In this document: positions 9,118 to 18,108 of the stretch, in pieces
How the letters are laid out: every line of letters starts with the position of its first letter
Position numbering within the stretch: the stretch's first letter is position 1
Source: Corynebacterium yudongzhengii
GTDB lineage: Bacteria; Actinomycetota; Actinomycetes; Mycobacteriales; Mycobacteriaceae
Assembly: GCF_003065405.1 (NCBI RefSeq)
Contig: NZ_CP026947.1
Coordinates: 124,001-188,000, forward strand
Direction of reading: 5' to 3'
DNA length: 64,000 nt
Notes under the pieces: generated by a model
Seen by the model: only the letters and a program-made list of their open reading frames with translations
Databases searched by the model: none
Told to the model about the DNA's origin: nothing
Translations under genes and position numbers: made by a program

Positions 9118-9163
9118 GATAGCGTCGCGTTAAACGACCCTTTTCCTCCCGACAAGGAGCGTC

Positions 9164-9427
9164 ATGGAGATCCACTACTTCGCCGCGGCGCGCGCCGCCA
9201 CCGGCGTCGGCCTGGAGCAGATCGAGGCGCCGGGAAGGCAAACCACGCTCGGCCAGGTTCTCGACAACCGCGCCGCCTGCCACACCGGCACCACCGATTC
9301 CGGGCTCAGCCTCAAAGACATTCTCCCGCGGTGCACGTTTCTTCTCGACGGCCGCAGCGCCCCACCCGAGACCTTCGTCGGCGACGCCGAGCGTATCGAC
9401 GTCCTGCCCCCGTTCGCCGGCGGCTAG
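9164..9427 (+). CDS. moaD: MoaD/ThiS-family sulfur-carrier protein
   Basis: This 87-residue beta-grasp protein starts MEIHYFAAARAATGV and ends LPPFAGG. The terminal Gly-Gly is the site of adenylation and thiocarboxylation. It would be charged by the MoeB-like enzyme and donate sulfur to MoaE. It is transcribed divergently from moeA with 46 bases between the starts, and AAGGAG precedes the ATG. Genes for the first step of the pathway (moaA, moaC) are not in this window. Confidence 0.85.
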   Translation: MEIHYFAAARAATGVGLEQIEAPGRQTTLGQVLDNRAACHTGTTDSGLSLKDILPRCTFLLDGRSAPPETFVGDAERIDVLPPFAGG

Positions 9428-9450
9428 TTTAGGCGCGCCTTTAGGTGCCT

Positions 9451-9843
9451 TTAGGCGCGGCGCAGCCCCTCGGTGAGGGTGGACAGCGCCCAACGTACGA
9501 GCGCGAGCACGATCGCGCCGAACAGCGCCGGCCAGAAGCCGTCGATGTAGAGCCCCAGCCCGATCTGCTGGGAGATCCACGCCACGGCGGCGAAGACGGC
9601 GGCGTTGATGACCAGCGCGAACAGGCCGAGGGTCAGGCACGTCAGCGGCAGCCCGAGCACCCGCAGAAGCGTCCCGAGCACCGAGTTGACCAGGATGAAC
9701 ACCGCCGCGACGGCCACGAACGTCCACTCCCTAGAGATGTTCGGCCCGCCGGTGATCTCCACGCCCGGCACGAGTGCCGCCACCGCCCACAGGGCGAGGG
9801 CGACGATGATGACATCGAGAATGAGTAGGAAAACACTGCGCAT
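9451..9843 (-). CDS. Phage-holin-family-like four-helix membrane protein
   Basis: This 130-residue protein has four predicted transmembrane helices and matches the pattern of the widespread bacterial membrane family annotated as 'phage holin family' (PF04020 type). Characteristic stretches are PGVEITGG and FILVNSVLGTLLRVLGLPLTCLTLGLFAL. No phage genes are nearby, and the family is a chromosomal housekeeping membrane protein of unknown role. It lies 2 bases from the aminotransferase stop on the same strand, so the two are likely one transcript. Confidence 0.7.
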   Translation of the reverse strand: MRSVFLLILDVIIVALALWAVAALVPGVEITGGPNISREWTFVAVAAVFILVNSVLGTLLRVLGLPLTCLTLGLFALVINAAVFAAVAWISQQIGLGLYIDGFWPALFGAIVLALVRWALSTLTEGLRRA

Positions 9844-9845
9844 AA

Positions 9846-10868
9846 CTAGAGCTGCGCCTCCTTCCAGGCGTTGATGAGGATCTCGGCTTCTGCGCGGTCG
9901 GTCACGGTGATGCGCACCCCCTCGTCGAAGGCGCGCACGAGCACCCCCTCGGCGGCAAGGGCGGTGGCAATGGCCTGCGAGTCCACGTCGGGGAGCCAGA
10001 CGAAGTTGCCTTGGGTCTCGGCGGTCCCCAGCTTATCGACGACCAGCTCCCGCGCCCGCACGGTTTCCTCCACGCGGGCGGCAAGCTCGTCTGGGTGGGA
10101 CAGGCTTTCCAGCGCCGCCGCCTGGGCCAGCGAGGAGACGCCGAAGGGGATCGCCACCTTGTTGAGGGCGTCGATGATGGGCTCAGGGCCAAAGGCGTAG
10201 CCGACGCGCAGGCCCGCCAGCCCGTAGGCCTTGGAAAACGTGCGCAGGGCGACGACGTTGCGATACCGAGCGGTTACGTCGCGGCCGTCGACCGCCTCCG
10301 GGTCGCGGTTGTATTCGTAGTAGGCCTCATCGAGGGCGACGAGGACGTTTTCAGGCACCCGGGTCATGAAGGCGTCGAACTGCGCGGTGGTGGTCACCCG
10401 GCCCGAGGGATTATTCGGCGAGCAGACAAAAATCAGGCGCGTCTTGTCGGTGATCGCGGCGGCCAGGGCGTCGAAATCGTGATGCCCGGTGCTAGTTAGC
10501 GGGATGGCGACGGGCCGTGCGCCGACCACCTGCGCGAAGATCGGGTAGGCCTCGAAGCTGCGCCAGGGGAATAGGACCTCCTCGCCCGGGGAGGTGGTGA
10601 TCTGGACGAGCTGCTGGCACAGCGCCGAGGACCCCGTGCCCACCGCCACCTGTGTCGCGGGGACGTCGAGGTGGGCGGCGAGGCCGTCGCGAAGCGCCGT
10701 GGCGCCCATGTCCGGGTAGCGGTTGGTGGTGGCCAGGGCGTCGGCGAGCGCCTTCTGCACCGCTGTGAGCGGCGGTTGGGTGGTCTCGTTGGAGGAGAGT
10801 TTGAGGGTGTCGTCGACACGCGCGCCGGGCACGTACGACGGGATGTCGTTGAGGTCGGGGCGGATCAT
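9846..10868 (-). CDS. pat: Aromatic amino-acid / histidinol-phosphate-type aminotransferase
   Basis: This 340-residue fold-type I PLP enzyme is of the HisC-like class that corynebacteria use as phenylalanine/aromatic aminotransferase (Pat). It has KLSSNETTQPP near residue 24, then FVCSPNNPSGRVTT (about 163-176), the DEAYYEY aspartate/tyrosine pair, and RTFSKAYGLAGLRVGYAFG with the PLP lysine. Assignment as Pat rather than HisC is an inference from the corynebacterial context: no his genes are adjacent. The start at 10868 gives MIRPDLNDIPSYVPG. Confidence 0.8.
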   Translation of the reverse strand: MIRPDLNDIPSYVPGARVDDTLKLSSNETTQPPLTAVQKALADALATTNRYPDMGATALRDGLAAHLDVPATQVAVGTGSSALCQQLVQITTSPGEEVLFPWRSFEAYPIFAQVVGARPVAIPLTSTGHHDFDALAAAITDKTRLIFVCSPNNPSGRVTTTAQFDAFMTRVPENVLVALDEAYYEYNRDPEAVDGRDVTARYRNVVALRTFSKAYGLAGLRVGYAFGPEPIIDALNKVAIPFGVSSLAQAAALESLSHPDELAARVEETVRARELVVDKLGTAETQGNFVWLPDVDSQAIATALAAEGVLVRAFDEGVRITVTDRAEAEILINAWKEAQL

Positions 10869-10955
10869 GCCAGCAATCCTACGGCCCGGTTTGGTCTGGC
10901 GGGCGCGGCCCCGCTACGATGACTGGAGATATCGAGACACTGACCGTCTTGATCA

Positions 10956-11042
10956 GGAGATGTGCCAGAGCGGCCGATTGGGGCTCCCTGCTAAGGAGTT
11001 GACCTTTCACGAGGTCCGGAGGTTCGAATCCTCTCATCTCCG
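10956..11042 (+). tRNA. tRNA-Ser (anticodon GCU)
   Basis: Acceptor GGAGATG pairs with CATCTCC, with a G discriminator. The anticodon loop CTGCTAA gives GCU. The variable arm is long and the T-arm is GGTTCGAATCC. CCA is not encoded. Confidence 0.95.
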
Positions 11043-11049
11043 CAGAGTG

Positions 11050-11086
11050 CGACACCGCTGGCTGTGTAACCGGCGGTGTCGTTTTT
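11050..11086 (+). terminator. Rho-independent terminator of tRNA-Ser(GCU)
   Basis: CGACACCGC pairs with GCGGTGTCG around a 14-base loop and is followed by TTTTT. It starts 8 bases after the tRNA. Confidence 0.85.
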
Positions 11087-11146
11087 AACTTGGGCTTTAA
11101 CTTCGCTTAAAGGCATCGCAACGCGGCCTGGTTAGGTTCTGGGGCC

Positions 11147-13036
11147 ATGCGCACCTTCCGTATCACCGCATCCAGCGCCACGGCAGTTGCCCTGGCCACC
11201 ACCACTATCTTCGTTCCCACCGCTATCGCCCAGACCGCCCCCGCCGCCGGTGGGGTGGAAATCATCGACAGCGCCGACGGCGAGGTCGACGACGTGCTCA
11301 CCGGCTACGTCTTCGAAGACACCAACGGCAACTCCACCTAGGATGACGACGAGCCCGGCATCCCCGGCGTCGCCGTTTCCAACGGCGCAGACATCGTGAC
11401 CACGGACGACGAGGGCCGTTACGAGATCCCCGTCGACGACAACACCACCGTCTTCATCACCCAGCCCTCCGGTTACCAGGTGCCCGTCGACGAGCACAAC
11501 GTCGCTCAGTTCTACTACAACCACGTGCCCGAGGGCTCGCCTGAGCTGCGCTACGGCGGCCTCGAGGCCACCGGCCCGACCCCGGAGGCCGTGAACTTCC
11601 CGCTGACCGTCTCGGAGCAGGCCGCCGCGCCGGAGCAGAACTGCATCATCGGCGGCGACGTGCAGACCTACGACCAGGACGAGGTCGGCTACGCCGCCAA
11701 CGGCGCGTTCCGCGACCTTGCCGAGCGCGATGACTACACCGAGTGCGGCGCGCTGTTCATCGGCGACGTCGTCGGCGACGACCTCTCCCTCTACCCGGAG
11801 ATCCGCGAACTGACCGCCGGGATCAACGGCCCGGCCCGCTTTTTGCCCGGCAACCACGACCTCGACTTCGACGCCGAGAGCGACGAGCACAAGTTCGCCA
11901 CCTACCGCCAGCAGTTCGGACCCGAATACTACTCCTACGACGTGGGCAACGCCCACATCATCTCCTTAGAGTCGGTCGAATACCCCGTCAGCGACGGCGA
12001 GTACAACGGCGCCATCGACGACGAGCAGATGGAGTGGCTGCGCCAGGACATCGCCAACACCCCGGAAGATAAGCTGATCGTCCTCGCCTCCCACATCCCG
12101 CTGGTCGGTTTCGCCGATTACTCCTCGACCCAGCACCAGATCGACCAGTTCACCGAGATCGCCGAGCTGGTCGAGGGGCGCGAGACCATCGCCGTCAGCG
12201 GCCACGCCCACGCGGTGGCCAACCTGCGCGAGGGCGACAGCCTCAGCGGTTGGAAGGAAGTCCACGGTATCGACGGCCTGCCGTTTACCAACGTCGTCGC
12301 CGGCGGCATCTCCGGCGACTGGTACAGCGGAAAAATGGGTGACGACGGCTACCCGCTCTCCTACGGACGCGACGGCTCCAAGCCCGGCGTGCTCACCCTC
12401 GAGATCAACGACAACCAGGTCAGCGAGTACTTCACCGTCGTCGGCGGCGACCAGTCCGACCAGATGAACATCGGCCTGAACACCCCGGCTTACCGCGAGT
12501 GGTTCGACAAGCACGTCGAATACGAAGACTCCAACGCCGAAAACACCGGGCCCGTCGAACCCTTCGCACACCCGAACGCGGTGCCCGTCGAGGACCTCGC
12601 CGAGACCTACCTGACCACCAACTTCTGGATGGGCTCCACCGGTTCCGAGGTCACCGTCTCGTTCGACGGTGGCGAAGCAGTGCCCGCCGAGCGCACCCAG
12701 CCGATGCAGGGCGAAGAGCAGTACGCAGGTGCCGAGTACTCCGACCCCGTCGCCGTCCAGGAACAGCTGGTCCACGGCGGCAGCATCGCCGACCGCGCCG
12801 CCCACATCTGGTGCATCCCGCTGCCGGAGGGCCTCGAGGAAGGAACCCACACCGCCGAGGTCACCGCGACCGACGTCCACGGGCGCAGCTTCACCGAGAC
12901 CTATGAGTTCACGGTGGGGGCCGAGTCTTCGGATTCTGTGGAGAGCTTCTTGCCGGGGTCTTCTGGGTCTTCTAGTTCTTCCGGTTCTTCTGGTTCTTCC
13001 GGGAGCTCGCTGCTGGGGAGCTCTTTCAGCTCCTAG
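11147..13036 (+). pseudogene. Secreted calcineurin-like phosphoesterase with an in-frame TAG near the N-terminus
   Basis: Read through the stop, this is a ~629-residue exported metallophosphoesterase. It has a signal peptide ending VPTAIAQ, then an N-terminal beta-domain of the MetallophosN type (GYVFEDTNGN...DDDEPGIPGVAVSNG). The catalytic core carries GDVQ, FIGDVVGDD, LPGNHDLDFD, ASHIPLVG and SGHAHAVAN metal-ligand motifs. A C-terminal domain and a serine/glycine-rich tail follow. Codon 65 is TAG (11339-11341) where relatives have a residue between NGN-T and DDDEPG; CAG to TAG is the simplest change. Re-initiation downstream (first GTG at 11396) would lack the signal peptide, so the gene is probably inactive unless the stop is suppressed. 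Confidence 0.8.
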
Positions 13037-13135
13037 AGCTCGCTTGTGGGCTTGAGGGTAGATCTGTTTTTGGATCTGTTCGGCCCGCGATGTAGAGTTT
13101 TCAGCGTTACAGGCTTTCACCTGTGACGCTGCTCA

Positions 13136-13208
13136 GCGCCCGTAGCTCAACGGATAGAGCATCTGACTACGGATCAGAAGGTTGGGGGTTCGAATCCCTC
13201 CGGGCGCA
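13136..13208 (+). tRNA. tRNA-Arg (anticodon ACG), copy 1
   Basis: Acceptor GCGCCCG pairs with CGGGCGC, with an A discriminator. The anticodon loop CTACGGA gives ACG, whose first base would be edited to inosine by TadA, encoded at 22007. CCA is not encoded. The mature sequence is identical to the copy at 17134. Confidence 0.95.
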
Positions 13209-13219
13209 CGCTCTGTATT

Positions 13220-13251
13220 AACTCCCCTGCCGTGGCGGTAGGGGAGTTTTT
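13220..13251 (+). terminator. Terminator of tRNA-Arg copy 1
   Basis: AACTCCCCT pairs with AGGGGAGTT around an 11-base loop and is followed by a T-run. It resembles the terminator after tRNA-Arg copy 2. Confidence 0.85.
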
Positions 13252-13412
13252 GCGTTGAGGTTCTGTTGGGGTTCTGGGACTGGGGTCGATCCGGCTCCGG
13301 TAGGTGACGCGCGAGACTGGTGGGGCGAATGCGTCTGGTGGGGTGGCCGATCGGCGGCGGTGCGCCTTCCTCTGGTGGATCTCTCGTGGTGCCAGGCACG
13401 TAGCGCTATGCG

Positions 13413-13510
13413 GCGCTATCGCTGGTCGAAAGGGACCACCCCTAAAGGAGACCTGCTTTCGACCGCGCGGGACTCGTTTCTATAAGGGTGATTTCGACCA
13501 GCGATACCGC
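13413..13510. repeat. Palindromic repeat, copy C (98 bp)
   Basis: Outer arms are GCGCTATCGCTGGTCGAA and TTCGACCAGCGATACCGC, exactly 98 bp like copies A, B and G. The interior has CTGCTTTCGACCGCGCGG, the closest match in this window to the broken target site of the IS110 element at 41459. The 160 bases between the tRNA terminator and this repeat show nothing recognisable. Confidence 0.85.
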
Positions 13511-13529
13511 GGCATGACTCCGCAGGCGG

Positions 13530-13808
13530 ACTGCCGGCGACTGGCCGCAAGACGGACAGCCCTCAACCACCGCCGTCGGCGACGTTGAGGTGGCCGTGGC
13601 CCCGGTGCACGTGAGCGTCGTCAAGCCTTCCGATGCTGCCGATACCGTCGATGCGGAGGTGATCTCTGTGCTGTATGTGCCTGGCGGGTACTCTCTGACC
13701 GCGCAGACCGCCCGCGGCACCACCCTCCGGGCGTATTGGAGTGGACTGCGCCTGGAAGTGGGGGAGCGGGTTGGGCTGAAGATCAGCAAGCCGTGGATCT
13801 ATTCCTAG
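13530..13808 (+). pseudogene. C-terminal fragment resembling a TOBE/MOP domain of an ABC transporter ATPase
   Basis: The frame ending at 13808 reads VAVAPVHVSVVKPSDAADTV, then VISVLYVPGGYSLTAQTARG and VGERVGLKISKPWIYS. Its pattern is like the C-terminal substrate-sensing domain of iron/sulfate-type ABC ATPases (AVRPEHIRV...V..V...G......G....VGDRV.V.....). No Walker motifs and no good start codon lie upstream, where the palindromic repeat and a stop abut it. It is best read as a leftover 3' end; a small independent gene starting at GTG 13590 is the alternative. Confidence 0.4.
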
Positions 13809-13868
13809 TTGAGCAGGTGGGAAAATCCTCAATGCTCACGTGCGCACATGTCTGAACGGGCAGGGTCC

Positions 13869-13889
13869 GGGGGTAGCTAATTTACCCCC
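13869..13889. promoter_or_regulatory. GGGGGTA/TACCCCC inverted repeat upstream of the dicarboxylate transporter
   Basis: GGGGGTA and TACCCCCC flank a 7-base A/T-rich spacer about 180 bases before the dccT start. Runs of G or C bounded by T resemble the RamA-type binding signature of corynebacteria, and carbon-source control would make sense for a dicarboxylate importer. This is inference only; a weak hairpin is the alternative. Confidence 0.3.
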
Positions 13890-14068
13890 CGCTGAGAGGT
13901 AATACCTAAGCAAAAAAGTGGTGATAACCAGCATGATTGCGCAGGTCAAAAAGCCTTTGACGATGTAACGCAGCTACTTTATTTGCCAAAAACTTCTTCA
14001 TGTCACGTCTGCCGTTCTACGATGAACTACGGCATAGTTGGTGCGGGTGGAAGGAAAGGGTCATACCT

Positions 14069-15649
14069 ATGAGTTCACCGGTGAATACCGAAATTGATTA
14101 CAAAGAGTCTGACTCGGGTGAGGAGCTTGACCGAGGGACGTGGCGTCGTCAGGCGGCGGGCATCATTATCGGCTTGGTGCTTGCTGCGATCGTCTTTTTG
14201 ATATTCCCCGCGGACGCCGTAGACACCGTCGAGCAGTCCATCGGCGCGGATCCGGAGGCCGACTACAACCACCAGGCGCTGCGCGTCGTCGCGGCGGTGA
14301 CCGTGCTCATGGCCACGTGGTGGATGACCGAGGCCATCCCGCTGGCGGCCACGGCGCTGATCCCGATCGCCGTGTTCCCGATCGCGCAGGTCTCCGAGTT
14401 CTCGGACGTCGGGTCGCCGTATGCGTCGTCGACGATCTTCCTCTTCCTCGGCGGCTTCCTGCTGGCGCTGGGCCTGCAGCGCTGGAACATTCACCGAAGG
14501 CTCGCGCTGGCGGTGGTGGCGCTGGTCGGTACGAAGCCGAAACAGCTGATCCTAGGCTTCATGCTCGCCACCGGCTTTTTGTCGATGTGGGTGTCGAACA
14601 CGGCCACGGCCGTCGTTATGCTGCCGATCGGTATTTCCGTGCTCACCCTGACCGCCGATAGCGTCGGCGGCTGGCGCAACCAGAAGAAGTTCGCCACCGC
14701 GCTCATGCTGGCGATCGCGTACTCGGCGTCGATTGGTTCGCTGGGCACCCTGATCGGTACCCCGCCGAACGCCCTGATGGCCGGCTACCTGGAGGGCGCG
14801 CACGGCATCACCATCGGCTTCGGCGAATGGATGATGGTCGGCGTGCCGGTCGCCGTGGTCTTCATGATCATCGCCTGGCTCGTGCTCATCACCATCTTCG
14901 CCCCGGAGATGAAGGAGATCCCGGGCGGCAAGGAGCTGATCCGCAACGAGCGTAAGAAGCTGGGCCCGTGGGAATTCCCGCAGGTCGCGGTCTCGGTGAT
15001 CTTTGTCGCCGCCGCCCTAGCGTGGGTCTTTGTGCCGCTGGCCCTGGATCACTTCGAGATCGAGATCATCTACGAAGATGCCATCATCGGCGTGATCGCC
15101 GGCGTGCTCATGTTCATCCTGCCGGCGTCGTTCAAGACGGGCGAGCGCGTTCTCGACTGGAAGACCGCCAACGAACTGCCGTGGGACGTCCTGCTCCTGT
15201 TCGGCGGTGGCCTCTCGCTGTCGGCCGCCTTCTCCGACTCCGGGTTGTCCCTGTGGATCGGTGAGATGGCTCGCGGCCTCGGCGCTCTGCCGACGATCCT
15301 GCTGGTTATGGCCATCGCCGCCCTCATCCTGGTGCTGACGGAGTTCACCTCGAACACCGCCACGGCCGCGACCTTCCTGCCGATCATGGGTGGTGTGGCC
15401 GTCGGCATCGGCTTGACCGACGGTGGCGAGCAGAACGTCCTGCTGCTGGTCATCCCGGTCGCGCTCGCCGCCACCTGTGCGTTCATGATGCCGGTGGCCA
15501 CCCCGCCGAACGCCATCGCGTACGGCTCCGGCTACGTGCGCATCGGCGACATGATCAAGGGCGGCGTGTTCCTCAACATCATCGCGGTCTTCCTCATTAC
15601 CGCGGCGGTGTACTTCATCGCGATCCCGGTGTTCGGAATCTCGCTCTAG
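14069..15649 (+). CDS. dccT: Divalent anion:Na+ symporter (DASS/SLC13), dicarboxylate uptake
   Basis: This 526-residue polytopic protein belongs to the DASS family, which imports C4-dicarboxylates (succinate, fumarate, malate) with sodium. The two SNT signature loops are visible: MWVSNTATAVVMLPIG at about residues 172-187 and EFTSNTATAATFLPIM in the second half. The helix motif WWMTEAIPLAATAL and the ending MPVATPPNAIAYGSG are also family features. The start at 14069 is chosen for GGAAAGGG about 10 bases upstream; an in-frame start at 14000 lacks a site. C. glutamicum DccT occupies a comparable neighbourhood, so the gene name is an inference from family and position. Confidence 0.8.
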   Translation: MSSPVNTEIDYKESDSGEELDRGTWRRQAAGIIIGLVLAAIVFLIFPADAVDTVEQSIGADPEADYNHQALRVVAAVTVLMATWWMTEAIPLAATALIPIAVFPIAQVSEFSDVGSPYASSTIFLFLGGFLLALGLQRWNIHRRLALAVVALVGTKPKQLILGFMLATGFLSMWVSNTATAVVMLPIGISVLTLTADSVGGWRNQKKFATALMLAIAYSASIGSLGTLIGTPPNALMAGYLEGAHGITIGFGEWMMVGVPVAVVFMIIAWLVLITIFAPEMKEIPGGKELIRNERKKLGPWEFPQVAVSVIFVAAALAWVFVPLALDHFEIEIIYEDAIIGVIAGVLMFILPASFKTGERVLDWKTANELPWDVLLLFGGGLSLSAAFSDSGLSLWIGEMARGLGALPTILLVMAIAALILVLTEFTSNTATAATFLPIMGGVAVGIGLTDGGEQNVLLLVIPVALAATCAFMMPVATPPNAIAYGSGYVRIGDMIKGGVFLNIIAVFLITAAVYFIAIPVFGISL

Positions 15650-15670
15650 TTCCAGGTAGCCTCGGTATTC

Positions 15671-17032
15671 GTGGCTGACGATACCGTGGTGATCGACGAT
15701 CTCGAGCGCATCCTCCTCACCGAGGGGCAGCTCGAACCCCAGCGCGCCGAAGAACTCCAGGCGCTGCTGGGGAAATTGTCGTTGAAAAACACCATCAGCC
15801 TGCTCGAACGCCTAGGCCCCAACCGGGCCGCGCTCGTGCTGCGCCTGCTGCCGCGGGCGCGCTCCTACGACGCCTTCGACGCCCTTGACTCCGCCCACCA
15901 GGCCGAGCTTGTCGACGCCCTCGGCGATGCCCCTATCACCGAATTCTTCGGCTCCCTCGACCCGGATGACCGGGTGGCGCTTCTCGACGAGCTGCCAGCC
16001 GAAATCGCCCAAAGACTCATGCAAACGCTGGCCCAGGGCCAACGTGACGTCACCGGCGTTGTCCTCGGCTATCCGAAGCGCTCCATCGGGCGCCGCATGT
16101 CGCCGCAGGTGCCGATGGTCGGGCTCCACGACACCGTCGCCACCGCCTTAGACAGGCTGCGCGAGCAGGCCGCGGATGCGGAGTCGATCTATACGGTGCC
16201 CGTCGTCACCAGTGACCGCAAGCTCGTCGGCGTGACCAGCCTGCGCACACTGTTTACGGCAGACCCGGACGAGCGCGTCGAAGAGCTGATGAGCGAGCCC
16301 GAATACGCGCACGCCGCCGATAACGATGAAGAGACCGCCCGCTGGTTCCTCCCGCTCGACTACCTGGCGCTGCCGATTGTCGACGACTCCGACCGCCTCG
16401 TCGGCATGCTCACCGTCGACGACGCCTTCGACATCGTCGAGGAGGCCGACAACGAAGACGCCGCCCGCGGTGGCGGTGCCGAGCCGCTGCAACAGCCTTA
16501 TCTGACCACGGCCGTCGTGAAGCTGGTGCGCTCCCGTATCGTCTGGCTGGGCGTGCTCGCGGTGTCTGCGCTGCTGACGGTGCAGGTCCTGGATGCGTTC
16601 GAGGAGGCGCTGCAGGCGGCCGTCGTGCTCAGCCTGTTCATCCCGCTGCTCACCGGCACCGGCGGCAACACCGGCAACCAGGCGGCGACGACGGTCACGC
16701 GTGCGCTGGCGCTGGGCGACGTGCGCAAGAAAGACGTATTCAAAGTGCTCTGGCGCGAGCTGCGCGTCGGCGCCTTGCTGGGGCTGCTGCTCGGCGTCGC
16801 CTTCGGATTGCTGCTGGGGGCGATCTACGGGGCGTCGATAGGCTTAGTGCTGGGGCTGACGCTGACGGCGGTGTGTACGCTCGCGGCGTCGGTCGGCGGG
16901 ATCATGCCGCTGCTGGCGAAAGCAATCGGCGCGGACCCGGCTGTGTTTTCGAACCCGTTCATCACGACGTTCGTCGACGCCACTGGCCTCATCCTCTACT
17001 TCCTCATCGCCCGAGCGGTGCTGGGGATTTAA
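15671..17032 (+). CDS. mgtE: Magnesium transporter MgtE
   Basis: This 453-residue protein has the MgtE domain order. An acidic N-domain comes first (about 1-130, with FFGSLDPDDRVALLDELP). Two CBS domains follow (about 135-260, ending VVDDSDRLVGMLTVDDAFDI), which sense cytoplasmic Mg2+. Five transmembrane helices form the pore, with PLLTGTGGNTGNQAATTVTRALALGDV as its selectivity signature. GTG at 15671 gives a standard MgtE N-terminus. It lies 21 bases after dccT on the same strand and may be cotranscribed. Confidence 0.92.
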   Translation: MADDTVVIDDLERILLTEGQLEPQRAEELQALLGKLSLKNTISLLERLGPNRAALVLRLLPRARSYDAFDALDSAHQAELVDALGDAPITEFFGSLDPDDRVALLDELPAEIAQRLMQTLAQGQRDVTGVVLGYPKRSIGRRMSPQVPMVGLHDTVATALDRLREQAADAESIYTVPVVTSDRKLVGVTSLRTLFTADPDERVEELMSEPEYAHAADNDEETARWFLPLDYLALPIVDDSDRLVGMLTVDDAFDIVEEADNEDAARGGGAEPLQQPYLTTAVVKLVRSRIVWLGVLAVSALLTVQVLDAFEEALQAAVVLSLFIPLLTGTGGNTGNQAATTVTRALALGDVRKKDVFKVLWRELRVGALLGLLLGVAFGLLLGAIYGASIGLVLGLTLTAVCTLAASVGGIMPLLAKAIGADPAVFSNPFITTFVDATGLILYFLIARAVLGI

Positions 17033-17133
17033 GCAGGTTTTCGCTCGGCGTGTAGTTAAACCTATGTTTACCTGCCGTTTTGGTGGTGGGCTTTCGTGGG
17101 TGTAAGGTCGATCCTCGTTGCAGAGAGCAGCAT

Positions 17134-17209
17134 GCGCCCGTAGCTCAACGGATAGAGCATCTGACTACGGATCAGAAGGTTGGGGGTTCGAATCCCTCCG
17201 GGCGCACCA
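17134..17209 (+). tRNA. tRNA-Arg (anticodon ACG), copy 2, CCA encoded
   Basis: The mature sequence is identical to the gene at 13136, but here the discriminator A is followed by a genomic CCA (17207-17209). It also has a following T-run hairpin and a palindromic repeat, as copy 1 does. Confidence 0.95.
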
Positions 17210-17217
17210 TCTGCACT

Positions 17218-17249
17218 AACTCCCTCACCGTGGCGGTGGGGGAGTTTTT
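17218..17249 (+). terminator. Terminator of tRNA-Arg copy 2
   Basis: AACTCCCTCACC pairs with GGTGGGGGAGTT around a 5-base loop (one mismatch), followed by T5. Confidence 0.85.
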
Positions 17250-17315
17250 GCGTCGCGGGGGTTTACCTCCCCGCGTGGCTTCGCTCGGCCTCGCTTGGGT
17301 TTGTACCGCCATACT

Positions 17316-17423
17316 GCGCTTACGCTGGTCGAAAGCACCCTCTCGGAAAGGAGTCCTGCGAAGTCGAAAGGAGGCCTGTTTGTGGGGTCCTTTCGTGTGG
17401 GTGAATTCGACCAGCGCAAGAGC
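17316..17423. repeat. Palindromic repeat, copy D (108 bp, internally diverged)
   Basis: Outer arms are GCGCTTACGCTGGTCGAA and TTCGACCAGCGCAAGAGC. The interior is longer and rearranged compared with the 98-bp copies, including an extra GTCGAAAGGAGG block. Confidence 0.75.
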
Positions 17424-17666
17424 ACTATGAACGCACGGTCGGATGAATGCGCGATTCCACCAGCTGGTCACCCCACCAGTCTCATCAGCCCCTCCCGTGA
17501 GCTCCCCGCAGTCCGCTAGACCCTGAATCGGCGAGCTTCAAGCTGGATTTCGACAGGATACTCTCTTATGCATCGGCAGCCTGCCTGCCGGTTTCCGTGG
17601 TTCATCTCAGCACTCTCCAATCCCTGCCAGCTAGCGTGAAGTAAGGCGAAAGAAGGGAATGACCCC

Positions 17667-17931
17667 ATGAGCACTAACCGCCAGCATGTCCCACTGACTG
17701 CGTGGGTCTCGGTTTTGCTTCGTTCTTGGCTATCGCCTTCCCTTATCGTTTCCCTTCATCCTCCCGGACGGAACGGTGCCGTACTACACAATCACTATCC
17801 CCTTGGGGATTGTGACGGGGATCTTTGCAGCCCGCGCTCGTAATGGTTAGCTCATAACCCTTGCTGTTATTGCGGGTCTCTCATCACTACTCGCGATGTG
17901 GGGAGTGTGGGCCATCTTGATGGTTATTTAG
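17667..17931 (+). pseudogene. Decayed small membrane-protein gene
   Basis: ATG at 17667 begins MSTNRQHVPLTAWVS. Hydrophobic sequence then continues only by changing frame: LGFASFLAIAFPYRFP, then LPDGTVPYYTITIPLGIVTG, then an in-frame TAG, then ITLAVIAGLSSLLAMWGVWA to a TAG at 17929-17931. At least two frameshifts and one stop are needed. The intact form would be a ~90-residue protein with two or three helices of unknown family. Confidence 0.5.
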
Positions 17932-17990
17932 GTTGTGACAGGCGGGCGATACCCCGGACCCGAGTGGCTATAGGGCAAACAATGCACACA

Positions 17991-18022
17991 GAAAGCGGCC
18001 CCCAATCGCGGGAGCCGCTTTC
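17991..18022. terminator. Hairpin, possible terminator
   Basis: GAAAGCGGC and GCCGCTTTC flank a 14-base loop after the decayed gene. The 3' side continues TTTCATAATATC without a clean T-run, so activity is uncertain. Confidence 0.45.
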
Positions 18023-18108
18023 ATAATATCGGGAGAAACAAGGCTTGTGCGGGGATGAAGTCGTATCTAAGATGACGTTTCAGGCTACAAAATGCCAGGT
18101 CGGCTAGT

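Noticed and set aside
9451..9843. Prophage because of a 'holin-family' protein
   Set aside because: No other phage gene is nearby, and this membrane family is a common chromosomal one.
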